The translations under genes and the position numbers were made by a program. A DNA stretch of 64,000 nucleotides from contig NZ_WNXD01000002.1 in assembly GCF_014172375.1 (NCBI RefSeq), positions 1,798,001-1,862,000 of the forward strand, written 5' to 3'. The DNA is from Pedobacter planticolens (lineage in GTDB: Bacteria > Bacteroidota > Bacteroidia > Sphingobacteriales > Sphingobacteriaceae). This document shows, one piece after another, positions 20,201-27,231 of this stretch (positions within the stretch are counted from its first letter, which is position 1; every line of letters starts with the position of its first letter). The notes under the pieces are model-generated. The model was not told where the DNA came from, did not search any database, and saw only the letters and a program-made list of their open reading frames with translations.

Positions 20201-21720
20201 GAATTACAGTTTACCAAGAGCAGGTAATGCTTTTATCGCAAAAATTAGCGGACTTTACCAAAGGTGAAGCCGATGTTTTGCGTAAAGCGATGGGTAAAAA
20301 ACAACGTGATGTGTTGGATAAAATGAAGCCCAAATTCATTAAACAAGCGGCAGCAAAAGGTCACGATGACAAAGTTTTAGAAAAGATTTGGAAAGATTGG
20401 GAAGCTTTCGCAGAATATGCATTTAATAAATCTCACTCTACTTGTTATGCTTGGATTGCGTATCAGACTGCTTATTTAAAGGCAAATTATCCAGCAGAAT
20501 ATATGGCTGCGGTACTTTCCAATAACATGAGTGATATTAAGCAGGTGGCATTTTTTATGGAAGAATGTCGACAAATGGGCGTTACGGTTTTGGGCCCTGA
20601 TGTAAATGAATCTGATTTAAAATTCTCTGTAAATGCCAAAGGCGAAGTGCGTTTCGGCATGTCGGCGGTAAAAGGAGTAGGAGAAAAAGCGGTAGAAAGT
20701 ATTATTGAAGAACGTGTAGAAAATGGGCCTTATACTTCAGTTTTCGATTTTTCTAAACGTTCAAATACACGTATCGTAAACAAAAAAGCGTACGAAAGTT
20801 TTGTGTACAGCGGAGCTTTTGACGCCTATGGATTTCATAGAGCGCAGTATTTTTATATCGGTGCTAACGATAAAATGAATGGAATTGAGAAGTTAATTAA
20901 ATATGCTAACGATTTCCAGAATAATGAAAGCTCATCTCAAGCTTCCCTTTTTGGTGGTTCAAAAGCCGATTTAATTTTAGAACCAACTTTCCCTGTTTCT
21001 CCAGAATGGGGATTAATTGATCGTTTGAAATATGAAAAGGATGCGATTGGAATTTTCTTATCAGGACATCCGTTAGATGATTATCGTTTTGAGCTGAACC
21101 ATTTTTGCCAACATTCGGTTAAACATTTATCAGTTGTAAATAAAATTCGTAGTGGCGATACAAACGAAGAAATTTTAACAGAGTTTGAAGCCTTAAAAAA
21201 TAGAGATTTAGTAGTTGGCGGGTTAGTTGTTCTCGCCTCACAACGCATTACTAAAACAGGTAAGCCATTTGGTACTTTTGTTTTTGAAGATTATGACGAT
21301 AGTTGCGAAATTGCTTTGTTTGGAGATGATTTCTTGAAATTTAAACAGTTTTTAACGGAAGGATATTTCTTGCAAATTAGAGGTAGAGTAGGAGAACGTT
21401 TTAGAAAAGAAGGCGATTGGGAGTTTAAAGTTACATCGATAGATTTACTGTCAGAATTACGTGATAAACTGACGAAATGTATTACTATTCAGGTACCTAT
21501 TGAAGAAATTAACGATGAGTTAATGCAGAAAATAGATGTGATTTTACAAGAAAATAAAGAGGGTAGTGAGCGCCACAATTGTAAGCTAAATTTTGAAGTT
21601 TACGATAGGGAACAGAATTTGAAATTAGAACTTCCTTCAAAATCATTAAAAATAAATCCTAACAATCAGTTTTTAGAACAATTAACGAAATTGAATGTTG
21701 TAAACTATAAACTGAATTAA
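17290..21720 (+). CDS. dnaE: DNA polymerase III alpha subunit with fused DEDDh exonuclease
   Basis: The replicative polymerase, 1476 residues, much longer than the ~1160 of E. coli DnaE. Residues 1-190 are a DnaQ-like proofreading exonuclease with all five DEDDh residues (Asp6, Glu8, Asp105, His170, Asp175). A linker leads to a PHP domain (HLHNH at 262-266), then the polymerase palm (GPGRGSAAGS near 646 and PDIDIDF near 687), fingers, a helix-hairpin-helix region and an OB fold at about 1305-1375. The PHP domain lacks several usual metal ligands (Gln273, Asn412, Asn479 and Tyr481 at ligand positions). The ATG at 17290 starts exactly at the exonuclease and follows a -7 element; an upstream in-frame TTG is rejected. 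The gene stands alone. Confidence 0.97.
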   Translation: MYLIFDTETTGLPRNYNAPITDTDNWPRCIQIAWQLHDEMGKLIEHHDYLVKPEGFNIPYDAERIHGISTELAQDQGIELAEVLDKFNIALGKAKFVVGQNVGFDVNIMGCEFHRLGVASQMADMPVLDTCTEITANLLKLPGGRNGRFKLPTLTELHQYLFGVPFSEAHNATADVEATTRCFLELIKKEVFKKEELLVDTDYYLRFRERNPIIEAVGIQHVNLKSASAELRKRQQSTETGGISKQTLAGNKEELANANFVHLHNHTQFSVLQSTISVPDLVKAAAAQKMPAVALTDHANMMGAFHFVSAVSKHNKEAKTKNEEALAKGEEPIVQVVKPIIGVEFFVCENHLDKTRQDNGYQVVLLAKNKTGYHNLAKMSSIAYTKGFYYVPRIDRKVIEQYKSDIIVLSGNLFGEVASKLLNLGEKQAEEALVYWKEQFADDFYIELMRHGQENEDRVNKDLIALANKHSVKLVATNNTYYINKKDANAHDILLCVKDAEKQATPIGRGRGYRYGLPNQEYYFKSADEMKSLFADLPEAILSTQEIADKIEAYELAREVLLPKFDIPAEFLVDEDKTDSGKRGENKYLRHLSYEGAKKRYGELTEEIIERLDFELATIEKTGYPGYFLIVQDFIAEARRRDVSVGPGRGSAAGSVVAYCLWITNIDPLQYDLLFERFLNPDRVSMPDIDIDFDDEGRGRVMDYVINKYGSSQVAQIITYGTMAAKSSIRDTARVLDLPLFEADKIAKLIPNMKLAKIFTLDEKALKSALRPDEYEKIIELKALAAAKNLSAETIEQAIILEGSLRNTGIHACGVIITPDDITNFVPVATAKDSDLYVTQFDNSVVESAGLLKMDFLGLKTLTLIKDTVKLVKKRHDVDLDPDTFPIDDVKTYELFQRGETVGIFQYESAGMQKYMKELKPTVFGDLIAMNALYRPGPIAYIPSFVKRKNGEEEIKYDLEACEELLKETYGITVYQEQVMLLSQKLADFTKGEADVLRKAMGKKQRDVLDKMKPKFIKQAAAKGHDDKVLEKIWKDWEAFAEYAFNKSHSTCYAWIAYQTAYLKANYPAEYMAAVLSNNMSDIKQVAFFMEECRQMGVTVLGPDVNESDLKFSVNAKGEVRFGMSAVKGVGEKAVESIIEERVENGPYTSVFDFSKRSNTRIVNKKAYESFVYSGAFDAYGFHRAQYFYIGANDKMNGIEKLIKYANDFQNNESSSQASLFGGSKADLILEPTFPVSPEWGLIDRLKYEKDAIGIFLSGHPLDDYRFELNHFCQHSVKHLSVVNKIRSGDTNEEILTEFEALKNRDLVVGGLVVLASQRITKTGKPFGTFVFEDYDDSCEIALFGDDFLKFKQFLTEGYFLQIRGRVGERFRKEGDWEFKVTSIDLLSELRDKLTKCITIQVPIEEINDELMQKIDVILQENKEGSERHNCKLNFEVYDREQNLKLELPSKSLKINPNNQFLEQLTKLNVVNYKLN

Positions 21721-21726
21721 CATAAT

Positions 21727-21793
21727 CGTCATGCTGAATTTATTTCAGCATCTATTTAGCATGGAAAGACCCTGAAATAAATTCAGGGTGACG
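21727..21793. repeat. Dispersed palindrome with CTGAATTTATTTCAG arms
   Basis: The left arm CGTCATGCTGAATTTATTTC and the right arm (minus strand) CGTCACCCTGAATTTATTTC are near-identical inverted copies around a short centre. It lies directly after the dnaE stop and before the trxA promoter. A half-copy is present at 4281-4298. Confidence 0.8.
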
Positions 21794-21836
21794 GTGCAAA
21801 AATAAGTTGTAAAATTGTCAAATTGACAGCAACCTA

Positions 21837-21866
21837 TTGATGGCATTACAATTGATAATATATTTG
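21837..21866 (+). promoter_or_regulatory. trxA promoter (TTG-N19-TATATTTG)
   Basis: TTG at 21837-21839 and TATATTTG at 21859-21866 are separated by 19 nt, which fits both halves of the Bacteroidota consensus. The start codon lies 22 nt after the -7 element. This is the best-formed promoter in the window. Confidence 0.75.
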
Positions 21867-21888
21867 TATATAAATTTAAAAATAAGTT

Positions 21889-22206
21889 ATGGCTTTAGAA
21901 ATAACAGATGCGAACTTCGAGGAAGTTGTATTAAAATCAGATAAACCTGTATTGGTAGATTTTTGGGCAGAGTGGTGCGGTCCTTGTCGTATGGTAGGCC
22001 CAATTGTTGATGAAATTGGAAAAGAATACGAAGGAAAAGCAATAGTAGGAAAAGTGAACGTAGATAACAATCCTCAAATTTCAACTCAATTTGGTATCCG
22101 CAATATTCCTGCTTTATTGTTCTTTAAAAATGGTGAAGTTGTTGATAAACAAGTTGGCGCAGTTCCAAAATCAGTATTAGCTGGTAAATTAGACAAGCAA
22201 TTATAA
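21889..22206 (+). CDS. trxA: Thioredoxin
   Basis: A 105-residue classical thioredoxin that reduces protein disulfides in the cytoplasm using electrons from thioredoxin reductase. The active site is [13 protein letters not shown] with Cys30 and Cys33. The cis-Pro region ([12 protein letters not shown]) and the buried Asp of VDFWAEW are present. Length is normal and there is no signal peptide. It has a well-formed promoter and a terminator, so it is a single-gene unit. It can supply electrons to the Bcp peroxidase at 34.6 kb; that link is family knowledge. Confidence 0.97.
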   Translation: MALEITDANFEEVVLKSDKPVLVDFWAEWCGPCRMVGPIVDEIGKEYEGKAIVGKVNVDNNPQISTQFGIRNIPALLFFKNGEVVDKQVGAVPKSVLAGKLDKQL

Positions 22207-22264
22207 GCCCTCTCGTTTTGCGAGGCACAATCTTAAAGAGTAATTTTTAAGAGAATATATATTT

Positions 22265-22294
22265 AAATCCGATCTCCTTGAGCTCGGATTTTTT
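22265..22294 (+). terminator. Intrinsic terminator of trxA
   Basis: AAATCCGA pairs with TCGGATTT, extended by CTC/GAG across one mismatch, with a 3-nt loop and a run of T. It lies 58 nt after the trxA stop. Confidence 0.82.
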
Positions 22295-22335
22295 ATTACA
22301 ACTAATTTTTTGTTCTTTTAAGTAAATCCCAGTTT

Positions 22336-23541
22336 ATGAAAACATTTAAATTATTAAGTCTGCTTTCAGTAAGCATTTTATTTAGCTGCGTAAATGAAAC
22401 GAATGTTTCAGCACAAAATTCAGTTGAAAAAGGAAAACCTTCTGCAGATTATAAGCCCGCATTTGAAGGTCAGACCAGAATAAAAGCAGTAAAAACGACA
22501 ACACCACTTGCAATATCAGTCATTAACAAGAAATTAGAAAACCCTTGGGCAATTTCTGTAATGCCAGATGGAAGATTTTTTATCACTCAGAAAAGTGGCA
22601 CAATGGTTATTTTATTGGCCAATGGAACATTGTCTAAAACAATTACTGCGCTTCCTAAAGTAGATGATTCTGGACAAGGTGGACTTTTAGACGTAACATT
22701 AGCTCCAGATTTTGCAAAAAGTAGAATGGTGTATTGGGCATATTCTGAACCGCTAAGCAAAGGTGTTGTGTTGGCTATCGCGAAAGGAAAGTTATCGGCA
22801 AACGAAACTACGTTAGAAAATCAAGTTATCATATATAGAGCTACTCCGGCACATACTGGCAAATTGCAATACGGCTCAAGAATAGTTTTTGATAAAAATG
22901 GAAACCTATTTGTAAGTACAGGAGAACGCTCTGATAAAGAAATTAGAGTGCAAGCGCAATACTTAAATTCTTCTTTAGGGAAAATCCTTCACCTTACCCC
23001 AGCAGGAAAAGCTGTTGCTGGTGGACCATTTGCTGATAAAGCTGATGCCAGACCAGAAATTTATTCTTATGGACATCGTAATCCAGATGGTTTGGCAATT
23101 AACCCACAAACTGGCGATTTATGGGAAGCCGAATTTGGTCCAAAAGGAGGCGATGAAATTAATTTAATTAAACCCGGCAAAAATTATGGTTGGCCAATTA
23201 TAACTTACGGTGTAGAATATAGCGGAGCGAAAGTAGGCGATGGTATTCAGCAAAAAGCTGGCATGGAACAACCTGTTTATTATTGGAATCCGGTTATTTC
23301 TCCTGGAAGTATTGCGTTTTATAATAGCAACCACATTGCCGAGTGGAAAGGGAATTTATTTGTAGGTGCTTTAAGTGGTTCCCATATTATTCGTTTAGTA
23401 CTTAAAAACAATAAAGTAGTCGGCGAAGAAAGATTACTAGAAGATAAAGGTGAGCGTTTTAGAGATTTGGTAGAAGGTAAAGATGGTGCTTTATATGCGG
23501 TAACAGATGGCGGTAATTTGTATAGAATAAATAAAAAGTAA
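22336..23541 (+). CDS. PQQ-dependent sugar dehydrogenase (soluble aldose dehydrogenase type)
   Basis: A 401-residue exported six-bladed beta-propeller enzyme of the YliI/Asd soluble aldose dehydrogenase family, which oxidises sugars using PQQ. The N-terminus is a lipoprotein signal peptide with the lipobox LFSC (Cys18). Conserved blocks are NPWAISVMPDGRFFITQKSG, DSGQGGLLDVTLAPDF, YGSRIVFDKNGNLFVSTGER, YSYGHRNPDGLAINPQTG followed by LWEAEFGPKGGDEIN, and NYGWPIITYG. No PQQ synthesis genes are present here, so PQQ may come from outside or from another locus. The substrate is unknown. It follows the trxA terminator and is probably a single gene. Confidence 0.9.
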   Translation: MKTFKLLSLLSVSILFSCVNETNVSAQNSVEKGKPSADYKPAFEGQTRIKAVKTTTPLAISVINKKLENPWAISVMPDGRFFITQKSGTMVILLANGTLSKTITALPKVDDSGQGGLLDVTLAPDFAKSRMVYWAYSEPLSKGVVLAIAKGKLSANETTLENQVIIYRATPAHTGKLQYGSRIVFDKNGNLFVSTGERSDKEIRVQAQYLNSSLGKILHLTPAGKAVAGGPFADKADARPEIYSYGHRNPDGLAINPQTGDLWEAEFGPKGGDEINLIKPGKNYGWPIITYGVEYSGAKVGDGIQQKAGMEQPVYYWNPVISPGSIAFYNSNHIAEWKGNLFVGALSGSHIIRLVLKNNKVVGEERLLEDKGERFRDLVEGKDGALYAVTDGGNLYRINKK

Positions 23542-23669
23542 TCGATCTTTTTTAACTTGAAAAGCAAGAATAGTGCTTTTAGGTTAATTCAGTACTGTCC
23601 CATGGGACTCCGATGGAGCTAAACGCTTTACTAACATATCAGGTTTATAAAACTTTGGCGAGTGCTTAA

Positions 23670-23706
23670 CAAAAAAAAACTATCAAGAGCTTTGATAGGT
23701 TTTTTA
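23670..23706 (-). terminator. Terminator of the VOC gene, possibly bidirectional
   Basis: CTATCAA and TTGATAG form a 7-bp stem around GAGCT, with nine A on one side and six T on the other. In the minus direction the T run is longer, matching the VOC gene that ends 19 nt away. It can also stop the sugar dehydrogenase transcript. Confidence 0.75.
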
Positions 23707-23724
23707 GCATATGCTGTTAGTCAT

Positions 23725-24198
23725 TTAATTCTTAGGTTCCCATAATTCAACTTTGTTTCCTTCGGCATCTAGTATGTGTACAAATTTACCGTAATCGTAA
23801 GTTTCGATGGTATCTACTAAGGTTACGCCTTCTTTTTTTAGTTCTTCAACAAGTGCTTCTAAGTTTTCAACTCTGTAATTAATCATAAATTCTCTGGTTG
23901 ATGGTTCAAAGTATTTTGTCTTTTCAGCAAATGGAGTCCATTGAGTTTGAGCTTTCTTTGTGCTGTCTGCACCTTCAAACCACTCGAAAGTTGCGCCGTA
24001 AGGATTTGTATTTAAACCTAAATGTTTTTGATACCATTCTGTCATTGCTTTTGGATCCTTGCATTTGAAAAAAATGCCGCCAATACCTGTTACTTTTTTC
24101 ATTTTTGTATTTTTATTTTGTGATAGTATGGTTTTAAATGCGAAGCCAGAGCAAAATGCTGTAGCAGTTAGTAGAGTTATAAAGATTGCTTTTTTCAT
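23725..24198 (-). CDS. VOC (glyoxalase/bleomycin-resistance fold) family protein
   Basis: A 157-residue protein. From residue ~33 it is a VOC domain of two beta-alpha-beta-beta-beta modules: VTGIGGIFFKCKDPKAMTEW begins module one, MINYRVENLEALVEELKKEG module two, ending KFVHILDAEGNKVELWEPKN. The final Glu of ELWEP is the usual metal ligand. The first ~30 residues look like a signal peptide or a membrane helix (IFITLLTATAFCSGFAF), which is unusual for VOC proteins. An alternative start at Met33 (24102) would give a plain cytoplasmic domain. A small inverted repeat lies just upstream. The substrate is not known. Confidence 0.85.
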   Translation of the reverse strand: MKKAIFITLLTATAFCSGFAFKTILSQNKNTKMKKVTGIGGIFFKCKDPKAMTEWYQKHLGLNTNPYGATFEWFEGADSTKKAQTQWTPFAEKTKYFEPSTREFMINYRVENLEALVEELKKEGVTLVDTIETYDYGKFVHILDAEGNKVELWEPKN

Positions 24199-24212
24199 TG
24201 GTTATAGCATAT

Positions 24213-24227
24213 ATGTCTGACTGACAT
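24213..24227. promoter_or_regulatory. Operator-like inverted repeat upstream of the VOC gene
   Basis: ATGTC-tgact-GACAT is a 15-bp palindrome 14 nt before the VOC start codon. Its TGAC content resembles TetR-family operators. No regulator gene is adjacent. Confidence 0.35.
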
Positions 24228-24281
24228 GATAAATTTAGTAAAATTTTAGCTGGTGGAGGTGTTTGTTGAGGAAAGCAAGGT

Positions 24282-24491
24282 TAGGTTTCTACTGGCGGGT
24301 GGTAGGTTTCTCTTGGCGGGTGCTAGGTTCTTGCTTGTGTTTGCTAGGTTTCTATTTGCGCTTACTGGGTTTCTACTTGCGTTTGCTAGGTTCTTGCTTG
24401 CGTTTGCTAGGTTTCTACTTGCGCATGTTAGGTTTCTTCTTGCGTTTGCTAGGTTTCTTTCTGGTGGTGCTAGCTTTCTACTTGCTGGATG
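24282..24491. repeat. Tandem array of ten 21-bp units
   Basis: Ten contiguous units of exactly 21 bp; a representative unit is TAGGTTTCTACTTGCGTTTG plus C. Units start at 24282, 24303, 24324, 24345, 24366, 24387, 24408, 24429, 24450 and 24471. They differ by substitutions only, with no indels. Because 21 is a multiple of three, open frames run through the array on both strands; on the minus strand the heptad reads like ASRNLAN. No start site or partner supports translation. It occupies most of the gap between the VOC gene and an unrecognised gene. Confidence 0.93.
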
Positions 24492-24575
24492 AAGAAACCT
24501 ATTGGTGGGGATGCCAACAAACGGCAAGTGCTTATTAGTACGGGCTAAAAGCTTGCACTAGCAAGTGAAGGTATT

Positions 24576-25307
24576 TCAGTTAAGTTGAATTCCACTTGTG
24601 TTTAAATAAGTTTCAAAGCTGTCATATTTGTTTTTGGTTGCAACATACAATGTCCAATGCTTTGAAATTAATTCCCATTCAGTTAAAGTAGCTTCCCAGA
24701 TATTCTTTGTGTTTGATTGTTGCCAGTATTGTCGAAAGATTATCAATTCTTCGGCTAAAACGTCTGGGTTAACAAGAACACCCATTGGAACTTCGTGTGT
24801 GTAAAAATTGATGGTCTTAGCCATTCTATTTAACAGTAGTGTAAGTGTATTTTGACTATTGTTAATGGCAAAAGATTTTTCGAAAAAATATCTTGCTTCA
24901 AAATATTCGGTAATATTTAGTTCTCTTAAAAAGGTAATAGTTGTGGTATAGTCAGAATAGAAAAATTGCTCCAGTTGTCCAATCCATTTGATATGTTTTG
25001 CACTGTCTTTTTTATATTGGTCTTTGAGTATTGGTAGAATAATTTCTTTAAAAAGTGGATGTTGAATTCTTGTATCTTTTTCTGATACTTCTGTTCCGTT
25101 ATTGGAAATTATTTTGTCGTCAGTATCCAAAGTCAAACTGCAGATGTTGTCAACGAATATTTTGATATCCTTTTGGTCTTCCTGTTTTAATAAGCCAATG
25201 TAGTCTGCTAAAAGTTTATTGGCAGTTTTTTTGTCACCAGCTAATCTTACTTGGTTGTATTTGTTCCAAATGTCAGTCAATTTGTTAAGCGCTGTAGTGT
25301 TGTTCAT
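24576..25307 (-). CDS. Hypothetical protein
   Basis: I do not recognise this 243-residue protein. It has no signal peptide or transmembrane helix. It appears largely alpha-helical, with amphipathic segments such as KLTDIWNKYNQVRLAGDKKT, an acidic middle, and aromatic helices (FLRELNITEYFEARYFFEKS). It resembles helical-repeat cytoplasmic proteins of unknown role in Bacteroidota, sometimes linked to immunity or toxin-antidote loci, but I see no partner toxin here. Its start is a normal ATG after an A-rich stretch. It is isolated, with the 21-bp tandem array downstream and a ~490-nt gap upstream. Confidence 0.7.
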   Translation of the reverse strand: MNNTTALNKLTDIWNKYNQVRLAGDKKTANKLLADYIGLLKQEDQKDIKIFVDNICSLTLDTDDKIISNNGTEVSEKDTRIQHPLFKEIILPILKDQYKKDSAKHIKWIGQLEQFFYSDYTTTITFLRELNITEYFEARYFFEKSFAINNSQNTLTLLLNRMAKTINFYTHEVPMGVLVNPDVLAEELIIFRQYWQQSNTKNIWEATLTEWELISKHWTLYVATKNKYDSFETYLNTSGIQLN

Positions 25308-25517
25308 TTTATTGCTTGTTTCTCGTTTTTAAAGAAGAATTTTTGTTCGGTCTTCTTGTTTACGAAGTTTATTTTTAAGCATTTATAAACGAATATAACC
25401 GTTTAATATCCGATTATTAAATTTTTACTTATAACAAGTACTTAGGTTTTGAGCGAATAATTATGAAGGTTTACAGGAGCTGCACAATCCCAAAAGCTAC
25501 TAGCTTTGTTAATTAAA

Positions 25518-25605
25518 CCCGATTGTAGTGGAAATACTTTTTTGTTGCAGTGCTTCGACAAGCTCAGCATGACAAATGCAAAAAAGATTGTAACGGAAAG
25601 CGGGG
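25518..25605. repeat. Imperfect terminator-like inverted repeat in the 25308-25800 gap
   Basis: The outer arms begin CCCGATTGTAGTGG and, on the minus strand, CCCCGCTTTCCG, and both run into CTTTTTTG near the centre. The centre holds a GTCAT-family palindrome piece (GCTTCGACAAGCTCAGCATG). I see no gene in the ~490-nt gap around it. It looks like a dispersed element that could also act as a terminator. Confidence 0.6.
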
Positions 25606-25800
25606 CTGAACTAACCGATGAGTACAGGAAGTGATTTTCAACTAACTTTTTAAGCTAAAAGGATGGGGATTAAAATAGCTTTTAATGCTGTAGAAAGATT
25701 AATTAGCTAGTTTTTGCTTTACGCTTCGTGTTTTACGCGAATGACGGGGTGGGTAGTAAAATGGTATGGACTAAACGCAATAATTTATTAGTTTTACGTA

Positions 25801-26718
25801 ATGCAGCAAATCAATTATCAGAACGAGGGAAGTTTGGGCAATTTGGAACTTTTGGCCCGACAAGTGGTTGAGGGGTTTATTACGGGTTTGCATAAAAGTC
25901 CTTTCCATGGGTTTTCGGTTGAGTTTGCTGAACATCGGTTGTATAATACGGGAGATAGCGTAAAAAACATAGATTGGAAGTTGTTTGCGAAGACGGATAA
26001 GCTGTTTAGTAAGCGTTATGAGGAAGAAACGAATTTGCGTTGTCAGTTTGTGATTGATACTTCTTCGTCTATGTATTTTCCGGATAAGGAGTACAATAAA
26101 TTGACTTTTTCAGTGCAAAGTACGGCAGCATTAATTTATTTATTGAAGAAACAGCGTGATGCTTTTGGGTTGAGTTTATTTACGGATCAATTGAGTTTAA
26201 ATACGCAGGCTAAATCGACTGGCACGCATCAAAAGTATTTGTATTCGCAATTGGAGCAGGTTTTGCAAGCGCCAAAAATGAATGTGCAGACTAATTTGGC
26301 TTTGGCATTGCATCAAATAGCCGAGTTAATTCATAAACGTTCGTTGGTAATTGTGTTTAGCGATATGCTGCATACGGTGCATGATGAAGATAAAATTTCG
26401 GCTTTGTTTTCTTCTTTGCAACACTTGAAATTTAATAAGCATGAGGTTGTTATTTTTAATGTTACGGATAAAAATAAGGAAGTGGATTTCGATTTTGCTA
26501 ATAGACCGCATCAGTTTATTGATATGGAAACTGGTGCAACTTTAAAAGCGCATACTTCTAAAGTTGCAGCTGCTTATATAGAACAAATGAGTAATTATCG
26601 TAAAGAGTTGGCTTTAAAATGTGCGCAATATAAAATTGATATGATTGATGCTGATATTAATGCGGGGTTTAATCAGGTATTGCAAGGGTATTTGATTAAG
26701 CGGCAGAAAATGGGGTAG
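25801..26718 (+). CDS. DUF58 domain protein (von Willebrand A-like)
   Basis: A 305-residue protein of the DUF58 family. The N-terminal signature is HKSPFHGFSVEFAEHRLYNTG followed by DWKLFAKTDKLFSKRYEEET. A vWA-type fold follows with the metal-site motif FVIDTSSSMYF (Asp86, Ser88, Ser90). DUF58 proteins normally pair with a MoxR AAA ATPase and act as chaperone-like adaptors in maturation or envelope functions. No MoxR gene is within the window, so this copy appears detached. It has no membrane segments. Codon choice is richer in TTG and GGG than in nearby genes, which hints at a different history. It has repeat-rich gaps on both sides. Confidence 0.87.
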   Translation: MQQINYQNEGSLGNLELLARQVVEGFITGLHKSPFHGFSVEFAEHRLYNTGDSVKNIDWKLFAKTDKLFSKRYEEETNLRCQFVIDTSSSMYFPDKEYNKLTFSVQSTAALIYLLKKQRDAFGLSLFTDQLSLNTQAKSTGTHQKYLYSQLEQVLQAPKMNVQTNLALALHQIAELIHKRSLVIVFSDMLHTVHDEDKISALFSSLQHLKFNKHEVVIFNVTDKNKEVDFDFANRPHQFIDMETGATLKAHTSKVAAAYIEQMSNYRKELALKCAQYKIDMIDADINAGFNQVLQGYLIKRQKMG

Positions 26719-26722
26719 GGTG

Positions 26723-26855
26723 GTTCATTTGTTCATTTGTTCACTGTTTCAATGGTTCACTTGTCATCCTGAGCTTGTCGAAGGATAATTAAAATGACAA
26801 TCTATCTAGCTGGAAAGATTGCTTCTCCCGATGGAAAATCGGTATCGCAATGACG
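26723..26855. repeat. Repeat cluster: 8-bp tandem repeat plus GTCAT palindromes
   Basis: Five 8-bp units (GTTCATTT and variants) at 26723-26762 run into a GTCATCC/AATGAC palindrome (26763-26800) and then a half-element starting AGATTGCTTCTCCCGATGG and ending CGCAATGACGG (26816-26855). The cluster lies directly after the DUF58 stop. Confidence 0.7.
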
Positions 26856-26867
26856 GATGCAAAAGAC

Positions 26868-26904
26868 AAAAAAACCTTCCTATATTTTTCAATACAGGAA
26901 GGTT
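26868..26904 (-). terminator. Intrinsic terminator of the candidate small RNA
   Basis: On the minus strand, AACCTTCCT pairs perfectly with AGGAAGGTT across a 14-nt AT-rich loop, followed by five more T. No annotated minus-strand gene ends close by: the histidine kinase stops ~330 nt upstream. Confidence 0.75.
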
Positions 26905-26986
26905 CAGATAAGGGTAACCGGAAAACTAAAAAACTATTGATGAGTTTTATTAGATAACAAAACGGAAATCGCTTCTGATGTTTTGT
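26868..26986 (-). ncRNA. Candidate small RNA (~120 nt)
   Basis: The 5' part has a perfect 9-bp hairpin (TAACAAAAC paired with GTTTTGTTA, 26955-26988) and the 3' end is an intrinsic terminator. Just upstream are a near-consensus -7 element (CATCTTTG, 26991-26998) and an 11-bp direct repeat. No protein-coding frame with a sensible start lies inside. It lies near a sensor kinase/response regulator pair. Expression is unproven. Confidence 0.35.
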
Positions 26987-26990
26987 TACT

Positions 26991-26998
26991 CAAAGATG
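26991..26998 (-). promoter_or_regulatory. Possible -7 element of the candidate small RNA
   Basis: CATCTTTG on the minus strand differs from TAnnTTTG at one position. It lies 8 nt downstream of the 11-bp direct repeat at 27007-27028. Confidence 0.3.
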
Positions 26999-27006
26999 CC
27001 GTTCAA

Positions 27007-27028
27007 TTATGAAGATTTTATGAAGTTT
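27007..27028. promoter_or_regulatory. 11-bp direct repeat typical of OmpR-family regulator sites
   Basis: TTATGAAGATT and TTATGAAGTTT are adjacent 11-bp direct repeats; on the minus strand they read as two TTCATAA cores. This spacing is the common binding layout of OmpR/PhoB-type response regulators. An OmpR-type regulator is encoded 1.5 kb away. A plus-strand TATTTTTG (27059-27066) also lies nearby, so direction is ambiguous. Confidence 0.4.
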
Positions 27029-27107
27029 GTGGCGTGAGTTCAATTAATAAAAGACATTTATTTTTGTTTTGTTATTGGGAGGTAGGAGCAGTCTTTTTTT
27101 GCATGAA

Positions 27108-27213
27108 AGATTGCTTCGTCCCGATGAAAAATTGGAGACTCGCAATGACGAAGGTGTTAATTAGGGTTAGGAAACCCATCGCATTACGATGCCCAGTCGA
27201 GCTGAGCATGACG
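27108..27213. repeat. Repeat remnants before the histidine kinase 3' end
   Basis: An AGATTGCTTCGTCCCGATG...CGCAATGACG element (27108-27152) and a second piece, AGTCGAGCTGAGCATGACG (27195-27213). Both belong to the dispersed palindrome families seen elsewhere in the window. Nothing else is evident between 27067 and 27231. Confidence 0.6.
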
Positions 27214-27231
27214 AGCGTTTTAAGTTAGAGA

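Noticed and set aside
24282-24491. CRISPR-like array
   Set aside because: Units are contiguous with no spacers and no cas genes are present.
24253-24538. Open frames on the plus strand (79 and 91 residues) across the 21-bp array
   Set aside because: They exist because the unit length is a multiple of three; translation gives low-complexity hydrophobic heptads and no start context or homology is visible. Kept only as a repeat.
27034-27228. 64-residue plus-strand frame before the histidine kinase end
   Set aside because: Its sequence runs through two dispersed repeat fragments and has no homology signal or spacing to a neighbour.
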